A DNA stretch of 64,000 nt from Magicicada septendecula. Its lineage: Eukaryota > Arthropoda > Insecta > Hemiptera > Cicadidae. The notes under the pieces were generated by a model. That model was not told where the DNA came from. It saw only the letters and a program-made list of their open reading frames with translations, and ran no database searches. Both the position numbers and the translations under genes were made by a program. This document shows, one piece after another, positions 57,086-64,000 of this stretch; positions within the stretch are counted from its first letter, which is position 1; each line of letters begins with the position of its first letter. Location: the NCBI GenBank assembly GCA_034769895.1, contig CM068367.1, positions 1,312,821,046-1,312,885,045 on the forward strand, written 5' to 3'.

Positions 57086-58247
57086 CTAAATATCACTATA
57101 ATATTGACGACTCGGAACACAAAGTTTTTTATAAGTAAAAACGTAAAGTTTTACCTTACAGCCTAAACCGGCTTTCACCTATAGAAGGCTTCATCAGAGG
57201 CTGTCGTTAGTAGCGCTGCTCGTCTTGTTGTTGGCGACGAGAAAGTGTTTCAAAAGATTGAAGCTGTGTGTGTGTGGTGAGATGTGTTCGAATAATGCGT
57301 GCGATTTGAATTGTGTCTGTTCGTTTAGGATGTTGTTTTTATTTGTTTTTGTGTGTTTGTATATTTCTAATTGTTCTAGAGTGTCTAGTTTTCGGCCTTT
57401 TGTGTGTACGTGTAGTATGTTCATGTTATTGTCGATGTTTTTATATGTGTGGTTTGCTTCAATGAGGTGGTTTGCGAAGGTAGATTCTGTAGTGGTGTGG
57501 AGTGCTTTTGTGTGTTCAATGTATCTCTGTTTGAAGCTACGTCCTGTCTGGCCTATGTAGAATTTACTGCAATTTGAACAATTTAGTTTATATACACCGG
57601 GTAGATCGAATTTGTTTTGTGCTTTGGGCATGCGTTTTGATAGTGTGTGTTCTGTTTTGTTAGTAGTTTTGTAAGCGATTCTGTATCCTGCTTTTTTGAA
57701 TTTGTGGGCAATTTTTTCTGTTTGTTTGTTGATGTATGTTAGTGTTATGAATTTGTTGTTTTCTGTCTTTGTCTGTTGTTTGTTTTGTGTTTTGTGTAGG
57801 AGTTTACTGACTATTGTTCTGTCATAACCATTAGATTCTGCTAGATATTTTATCGTGTTTAGTTCGTCTTTGTAGTCTATTTCATCTAAGGGGATGTTGT
57901 TAAGTCTATGTATCATGGTTCTAAAAGCAGCTAGTTTGTGTTGTATTGGGTGATTGAAGGTGTTGTGTATTAGTGTGTCAGTTGTAGTTGGTTTTCTGTA
58001 TATACTGAATTTGTGCCTGTGTTCTAGTTTTGTGATGGAGAGGTCTAAGAAGTTTATGGTATTGTTGTGTTCGTATTCGGCAGTGAAGGTGAAAGCCTCT
58101 GATGAAGCCTTCTATAGGTGAAAGCCGGTTTAGGCTGTAAGGTAAAACTTTACGTTTTTACTTATAAAAAACTTTGTGTTCCGAGTCGTCAATATTATAG
58201 TGATATTTAGTTAAGTAACGGACACGTCATGGACAACGAAATCCAAG
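57086..58247 (-). mobile_element. Penelope-like element, 5'-truncated, with inverted ends
   Basis: A perfect 12-bp direct repeat, aaagacatctaa, flanks the element at 57074-57085 and 58248-58259. The ends (about 57086-57205 and 58095-58212) are inverted copies sharing GACTCGGAACACAAAG, GTAAGGTAAAACTTTACG and CTGATGAAGCC. An unpaired tail of about 35 bp on the right (58213-58247) is the same tail seen at the left of 7405-8608. Between the ends lies the C-terminal RT and GIY-YIG coding region on the minus strand. This layout is that of a Penelope-like element with inverted pseudo-LTRs. Confidence 0.85.
57194..58095 (-). CDS. Penelope-like RT C-terminus plus GIY-YIG endonuclease (partial)
   Basis: The frame is open from inside the right terminal repeat; the first Met at 57916 is internal. 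Upstream of it the minus strand reads I-N-F-L-D-L-S-I-T-K-L and F-S-I-Y-R-K-P-T-T-T-D, the thumb part of Penelope RT. After a basic linker the GIY-YIG domain appears as GVYKLNCSNCSKFYIGQTGR, with the expected Cys pair between the two halves, then R-S-F-K-Q-R-Y and H-L-I-E-A-N-H. The frame ends at a stop just inside the left repeat. No frameshift is seen in about 300 codons, so this copy is much younger than the one at 7.4 kb. The RT palm is missing by 5' truncation. Confidence 0.85.
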
Positions 58248-58259
58248 AAAGACATCTAA

Positions 58260-59691
58260 GTTACAAGGGACTGTTATTAATTTAATAGAAAGTGATGTTG
58301 TTTATCACAACAAAAATAATATGTGTTATAAACAAAAAAATTAGCAAATAAGGATAAGTTAGAAGGGAGTGATGATATTTCTTAATCAGAATAACAACTC
58401 TAATAACTTATAAAAAATTGTTCATGTTAATGTTATGAATAGGATATGGCTGAATGAAATGTGCAGTCCATAAGCCTAATGTTATATTTTAAAGATTGAA
58501 ATAGAGAAAGCAATATTGAACAGTAAACAACAACACACCTACAGAATCAAAACACAACACCACTAATAAAAAATAACAAAGTAAAGCCCAATAGGCTGAA
58601 ACAAAATGTGATTTGAACGAAATAAGTAAATTATTATAATGGCTACTCAGGCCTAGAAAAAACCTAACTGTCAGAACAAAACAACCAAAAATTATAACAA
58701 ATTGAATAAGAATTTAGAAAATCTGAGGTGAAGGAATCACCAAGAATAAATTGTAAATCATTTATAACGCAAAATATTGTAATAGGCGTTATCATACAAA
58801 AAGAAATGTAATTAACAAGCATTAACATAATTGTAAAAACTTAAAATCTGAAATTACCCAAGCTTGTGGGGTATCAAAATAATCTATGAACAAGAATAAA
58901 TACTATAGTGACAATATTTAATAACCAGGAAGGAAGATGGAGGTATAACAGTAATCAGAAGATATATGAAGAATTCGAATTTTGATAACAATACATCATC
59001 TCAAAATCAACCAATCAGAATAATACCGTTACTATGGAAACGGCGGTTGAAGACGAAAATACCGTTGGAAATTAACAAGAAGTGAAGCGTCATTAAGCCA
59101 ATGCAGATGCAAAAATTTGGAAGAGCGTTTTTTCTGTGTAAATCATGCAAATAGTTATTCAAAGTTCCTGAACTTGATCATTGAAGAAGCAGATGACCGT
59201 TGTAGCAGATATTTCAAGACCCAAGACCAATTAAATAGAAATTATCCTTGAAAAGAATGTCAAAACCCATGACGAAAAAGACGCCACATTTAGTGAAGCC
59301 CAAAATCCATGAAAACTAAATTTATGCAGCCAAATTCTACCTCGAATAAACTACGAAGGCACCTAGACACGTTGAGGTGTTAAGTACCATCCAATTATTT
59401 ATTTTCCACCAACCCTAATCACTTTAAATAATTTTGAAAGGTAAATTTACCGCACTATAGAAACAATATTTCTCTTTCATAGAATATTTGAGCAAATTAA
59501 AACTTAATAGAAACTTTGTTAACATTGATATAACCTATGAATTAAACACGAACTTACTGAACACTTTTACGACACAACACAACAGATTGTAACAGCACAC
59601 TTTACTCTTTATGTACACTTAGATTAAGGTAATTTATATTTTTATTGTAACCATTGGAGTTCTTTAACTCATAGCAAAAAGGATCCACGAT
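58260..59691. other. Unassigned AT-rich segment
   Basis: No gene was recognised. A CCAATCA sequence next to a CpG-richer patch (59005-59110) resembles other promoter-like spots in the window. Confidence 0.4.
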
Positions 59692-60968
59692 TGTAACGTG
59701 TCCAAAATTGGGATATTTTATTTATTACAGTATGGGGTATTGGCATTTTTATTTATTTCATTTTGTGTGGGATTTTATAAATTTATTGTGAAAGTTTTAT
59801 TTCCCGGCGAACATTATGTCCATTACAACAGAACACATGGCAAGTAGAACAGTTTGAAACAAAGGCGAGGCGCAATTTCTATTGTGTAAGTCGACAAGGA
59901 ATCTGCGCCCCCCTCAAATTCTCAGAAATGTGCATAAGTGTAACCACTCACGCACGGCACTACTCAAGTACGCGCTCGGAATGACGCCTTCAGCCTAAAA
60001 CCAAGATGTCTAGAGAACAAATTTTTTCATAGTCTCCTTACCGATCCTCAGGAAATGCTGCTAAGGACTGCCCACTTTTAGTGACGTCAACCGTGCTTCA
60101 CAAATATTGTCCACGGTCACCACACAAAAAACACCTGTGTTGAATGAACAGTGACGGAAGATATGATCATGAGGCAGTGAAGTTTCCGCTCTGCCTGAGT
60201 GTTTTGGAGGGAGGCACGTTGGTAACGCTCTGCCCAGTCGACTAACAACCTACGCCACGCGTGGCAGCTATCAGTTTTGCGCCCGGGCAAAATTTCATTT
60301 TTTTCTTAAGTCGGCCGACAAAATAACTACGTGAGTGCACAAAAACATATATGACAGTGCCTCTAGTGACGATGAATAACTATTGAATGTGATTAAATGC
60401 TACAAGCTTATAAAAATCCGGAGTATGAAAGACTTTGGTAAACGCAACACGTGGTCGGGTAATACGACGCCACACACGTAATGTTACACATTAAAGACTT
60501 ATGTCATTAATTTTACATAAAAATGGGGTGTTTTTGTATTAATAAGGGGTGTTAAGAATGTGAGCAGTGAGTGCGCAGGCTGGGCTATTTTAAAGTACGT
60601 AAGTAGTAGGAAGTAAGCATAGTAAGTAAGCGGTAATAGTTACACAATCTTTAAAACATGTAAAACTTATTTTGGAGAAAATTTATAAATTCAATATTTC
60701 TGATTAATAAACCAAAAAAAAAAAAAAAATAATAATTTCTCTTCCAAAAAATTGAGAGTTAGATTCTTTCAAAACCTTAGTTCGTTTTATGTACTGTCAG
60801 AGTTCGTCGAACGAAATGGGTTCGTCCACACTACGCGATCCGGCCAGATCAAAGATGAAAGGTAAGTGGGAGTTTTAATCTGAATAAAAAAAATATATAC
60901 CAAATAATAAAGTTACAATTGTTGCAGCGTGACCAGGATGTAATATAACACAAAAAGGGTTGTATTAC
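59692..60968 (+). repeat. Candidate 5' LTR of element D
   Basis: The start TGTAACGTGTCC resembles the element C LTR start. AATAAA is at 60706-60711, a donor-like AAAGGTAAGTGGG near 60858, and the end is placed at TGTATTAC (60961-60968) by analogy with C (GTGTATTACA). The 3' partner LTR lies beyond the window, so both boundaries are guesses. No clean primer site was found after it. Confidence 0.3.
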
Positions 60969-61410
60969 GCCGGCTTACATTTGACAGTGCATAACGAAGT
61001 ACGGTTGCGAAAGCAAAATTGACTTTGTATATGTTAAAACATCGGTTTTGAAAAAAGACCAATCATTGGCAGTTGTTACATAAGAAAAAATAGATCAAAT
61101 AAAAATGTCTGTGAATACAGAGAAAAATAGTGTAATAGATTCAGTTATGAGTGAAAGTGACCTTGAGGCGCAATCGCTGAATGAAAGTGGTATGCTGACA
61201 GTGGGGCCGGGCGCGGTTACAGAAACGGCTGTCGGCAGTAATGTAATCGTTCACTCCACTCCGATTGCGGCTCAAACACAACTAAGCGAAACAGATGTTG
61301 ACTCTGGGATTCAGTTGACCCCAGTGTCAACCAATAAAAATAAACAATCAGAGGAACTAGATATAATGAGTTTCTTACGAAAAGTGGACAACAAATTTGA
61401 CATGCAGAAT

Positions 61411-61470
61411 AATGAATTAAATAAGCGTCATAATGAATTAAATAAGCGTCATAATGAATTAAATAAGCGT
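61411..61470 (+). repeat. 21-bp tandem repeat in element D gag
   Basis: Nearly three identical units encoding N-E-L-N-K-R-H. The frame changes at the end of the third unit, so repeat slippage with a one-base loss is the likely cause of the gag break. Confidence 0.85.
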
Positions 61471-62932
61471 TGATAGAATTGACGAAAAATTTGAGTCGTT
61501 TTAATACTAATGACGAGAAATTTGAGATTTTAAGTAACGAATTCAAAGAACAGAAAATAAAATGCGAACAGCAGAATATTAAAAATGATATTATTTTTAA
61601 TGAAATTAAAGAACAGAATATTCAGTTTCAGCAGAATATTAATATGCAATTTGATAATTTGAGTCGTGTACTAGACAAACATATTGATGAACGTTGTGAA
61701 AGTATGAAATCACAATTGTCAGAGTCCATAAATGAGGAATTAGAGTGCCGTGTTTCTGATATTACCAATAATATAACTAATAAAGTAGAGAAACAGATCA
61801 CGGAACAATATAGCATCATAAATACAATTGTTGGGAAACAGATAAGTGAATGTAACACCAATACTGAATGTAAGGTTGGTTGTGCTATGAGTCAGATTGA
61901 AAATAATAATAGTAAAATAAGAGAAATAGAAAATAATTGTAAGATTGAATTTAAGACTATATATGATACAATAAGTGACCTTGAATCTGATAGTAACCGT
62001 AAGTTAATGAATGTTAAAAATGAATTAAGCATGGCCATCAGCCAACAAGTAAACACTGTTACCGAACGAGTAATTATGACTCGTGACGTAAGCAGTGAAG
62101 TAGAGTTAGAGACATTCAGTTGTGACAACAAAAGAGTACATCCTATGCAGTTCATAAATAGAGTGAGAGAGTTTAGTAAGTTTAGTACTAATAACTGGGA
62201 AGTTCAATTATTAAAAATTTTAAAATGCTTCAAAGGTAGTGCGGAGATATGGGCCGAGGTACACAAAACGGAATGGGGGTGTTTTGAAAGTTTTGAGTCC
62301 GCATTTAGAAATAAATATTGGTCTGAAGAAGACCAAGAAGTGTTACGAAGTAGAATTATGGGAACCGGGAATTTTGGGGGGCCCAATAATAATATAACAG
62401 GGTATGTGATGAGAATATTTAATGAGGCGAAATACTTAGAATCGCCATTGCCATTTAGATCCTTCGTGAGGCATATAAGCAAGCACTTGCCAAGGGAAGT
62501 ACAAATAACACTTATGACGTGGGAGGTAGCTAATATTAGCGAACTAGAGAATATTTTAGATGTGTTTCAGAACATCCGGGACCAAGAATTGAGTCGCCGT
62601 CAGAACCAGCAGAATGGAAATAATGGAGGTAATCAGGAACCGCCGAGGGGGCCTACAAATGGACCGGCATACCCCAGACGAGAACAAAATAATCGAGGCC
62701 CAAAATGGAATTGTCCAGCATGTTCACAGGAGAATTATGCCTCACAGAATTTTTGTTTTAGATGCAGGAGAGAGAGACCGGGTCAGCGACAGGGACCACA
62801 ACCTGCACAGAACCAGCAGGCATACCAACGAAGGGGAGAGGACCAAGGAGGAGCGCCGAGAGGCCACGCTCACGAACAGCGAGGAAACCAGCACGAACGA
62901 GGATACAACCCTGCAGTGGCGAGCACATCTGC

Positions 62933-62939
62933 GGGAAAC
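62933..62939 (+). promoter_or_regulatory. Candidate -1 frameshift heptamer of element D
   Basis: G GGA AAC in the gag frame, directly followed by TAA, matches X XXY YYZ. The -1 frame continues open for about 70 codons into the protease. The same heptamer is used for gag-pol shifting in some retroviruses. Confidence 0.7.
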
Positions 62940-64000
62940 TAAAAGGGACAATGGAACACCAGACCCGACCATTGTCGCCGGAAGTTTCTGGGGTCCAAAT
63001 GGAGGACAGATATCGAAACAACGTTGTTATTACAGATTTATCTGAGGAATTGTTGGAGGAGGAAGACTTCGAAGCAGGGAGACGGGAGAATGGACTGACT
63101 GAGGTGAAAATCAACATAGAAGGTAAGGAGATTAACTTTAATCGATACAGGTAGCGAAATCTCTGTTATTTCTGAACATGTACTAGATGAATTAAGAGAA
63201 AAAAATAAAAATATTCCATCTTTGCCAGTAGCGGGGGTGACGATTGTAGGTATTACGGGAGTTAGAAGTAAAAGAGTCATGAAACAAGTACATTTAGACA
63301 TGATAATTAATGGGGTAGGGTACGATAATACGTTTCTAGTCGTATGGGGACTAAATCTTGAGGTTATACTGGGAAATGATTTTCTGATTAAACACAAGGC
63401 GGTGATTGATTTTCATAAACGGGTGTTAGAATTAAATAGTGAAGGGGAACCAGTGCGTATTAATTTTGAGCGGGTGTTAGATGCGGTAAGAATTTCAGGG
63501 GTAAGGGTGATACATAATCGGGGTAATAAACAAGAAATGGAAGTTAGTATGAATGTATGTAGGGAGAGTAAAATAGAATGTGAGGAGAATATAGACCACT
63601 TATGGAATGAGAGAGCACGTAAATTTTGTAGTGAGGGTGGCGTAATAGGGAGTACTCAACATGAATCGTTGTGGCGGGTAGTAGAGAATTTTAGAGAAGT
63701 GTTTGCCGATATACCAGGGAGGGCAAGAAACTATGAATGCGAGTTAAAGGTAAGGGAACACGCACCCTATGTGCAAAGAAGTTATCCGGTGCCATATGCG
63801 AAGAGAAGAGCGGTTCAGCTTGAGTTAGAGAAAATGTTAGAGGGAGATATAATTGAGCGATCTGTATCACCATATTCTAACCCCTTGGTAGTAGTGATTA
63901 AAAAAGATGGTAGAGTAAGGTTATGTTTAGATGCCCGCAAAATCAATCAAATAATCATCCCAGACAGGGAGTCACCTGAAGCGATGAAGAAATTTTTCAG
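62938..64000 (+). pseudogene. Element D pol, partial at window edge: protease and start of RT
   Basis: From the heptamer the -1 frame runs to about 63135. A +1 change then leads into the protease block L-I-D-T-G-S-E-I-S, followed by I-L-G-N-D-F-L-I (flap-side block). The RT N-region follows with I-I-E-R-S-V-S-P-Y-S-N-P-L-V-V-V and R-L-C-L-D-A-R-K-I-N near 63930. That frame is open to the window end. The protease active site is intact, unlike A copy 1, B and C. The shift at 63135 could be a mutation or a second programmed event; a mutation is more likely. Confidence 0.8.

Larger units (their letters stand above)
61105..62942 (+). pseudogene. Element D gag with RanBP2-type zinc finger
   Basis: The ATG at 61105 opens 122 codons with a Ser/Thr-rich N-terminus, ending in the 21-bp tandem repeats where one base is lost (61470). 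The remaining frame of about 490 codons has a long Asn/Glu/Lys helical region and then a capsid-like region (F-E-S-F-E-S-A-F-R-N-K-Y-W-S, and A-K-Y-L-E-S-P-L near 62430). The C-terminus is basic and rich in Gly, Arg, Gln and Pro. It includes, at 62706-62765, a perfect W-x-C-x2-C-x3-N-x6-C-x2-C zinc finger of RanBP2 type instead of a CCHC knuckle. The stop at 62940-62942 follows GGGAAAC. Confidence 0.8.

Noticed and set aside
61411..61470. CRISPR-like short repeats
   Set aside because: The 21-bp units are contiguous without spacers, are coding, and the DNA is eukaryotic.
1..64000. tRNA or rRNA genes
   Set aside because: I looked for cloverleaf and conserved rRNA blocks by eye and saw none; only tRNA-complementary primer sites are present. 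A tRNAscan-SE run would settle it.

Overview
The window is eukaryotic, AT-rich, intron-containing DNA, almost certainly from an arthropod and probably an insect. The evidence is one host gene with GT-AG introns, mariner, hAT, Penelope and Ty3/gypsy elements of arthropod type, and no bacterial gene organisation. I cannot place the order. The only host gene I can support is the C-terminal part of VPS26C (DSCR3), a Commander/Retriever trafficking subunit, on the + strand. Its last three coding exons are 3775-3871, 4091-4216 and 7030-7112. Almost everything else is transposable-element sequence, much of it nested.

Layout. 1-3774 is intronic or upstream DNA holding relics: a LINE split by a small hAT-type element, a second LINE tail, and an unclassified repeat. 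3775-7322 is the 3' part of VPS26C; its last intron contains a hAT-type end fragment and a decayed mariner. 7405-8608 is a palindromic Penelope-derived insertion with an 11-bp target duplication. 9145-10428 is a DD41D mariner with inverted termini and a dead transposase. 10.4-13.6 kb has no recognisable gene, only a small foldback repeat.

13.9-39.1 kb is one large nest of long-LTR Ty3/gypsy elements. Family A (minus strand) is a tandem LTR-internal-LTR-internal array whose two internal regions share the same loss of most of reverse transcriptase (RT) and of the integrase core. The second internal region is broken twice. The first break is a 7.0-kb segment (21244-28281) carrying a plus-strand relative, family B, with different deletions. 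The second is a 7.6-kb composite (28334-35968) bounded by inverted copies of a 200-bp LTR from element E. Element E has a Met-initiator-like primer site, an acidic Gag-like protein and no pol.

39.1-45.87 kb is AT-rich with no gene I can recognise. 45.87-56.16 kb is element C, the most complete Ty3/gypsy copy: gag, protease, RT, RNase H and integrase are all present but interrupted by frameshifts and stops. Its 5' LTR carries a 456-bp palindromic Penelope-like insertion, and a LINE-bearing segment lies between two copies of a 289-bp LTR end. 56.16-59.69 kb is unassigned DNA with a 1.16-kb 5'-truncated Penelope element. From about 59.7 kb to the window edge is element D, related to A, B and C. 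Its Gag ends in a RanBP2-type zinc finger in place of a CCHC knuckle, followed by a correctly phased GGGAAAC slippery heptamer.

A, B, C and D look like one clade. They share a long helical Gag N-terminus followed by a related capsid-like region, and pol lies in the -1 frame relative to gag. A and B have Lys-tRNA primer sites, with a related site in C. No element in the window is intact, so any mobility of A, B or E would need a partner elsewhere. All identities come from reading the sequence; no alignment or database search was possible.
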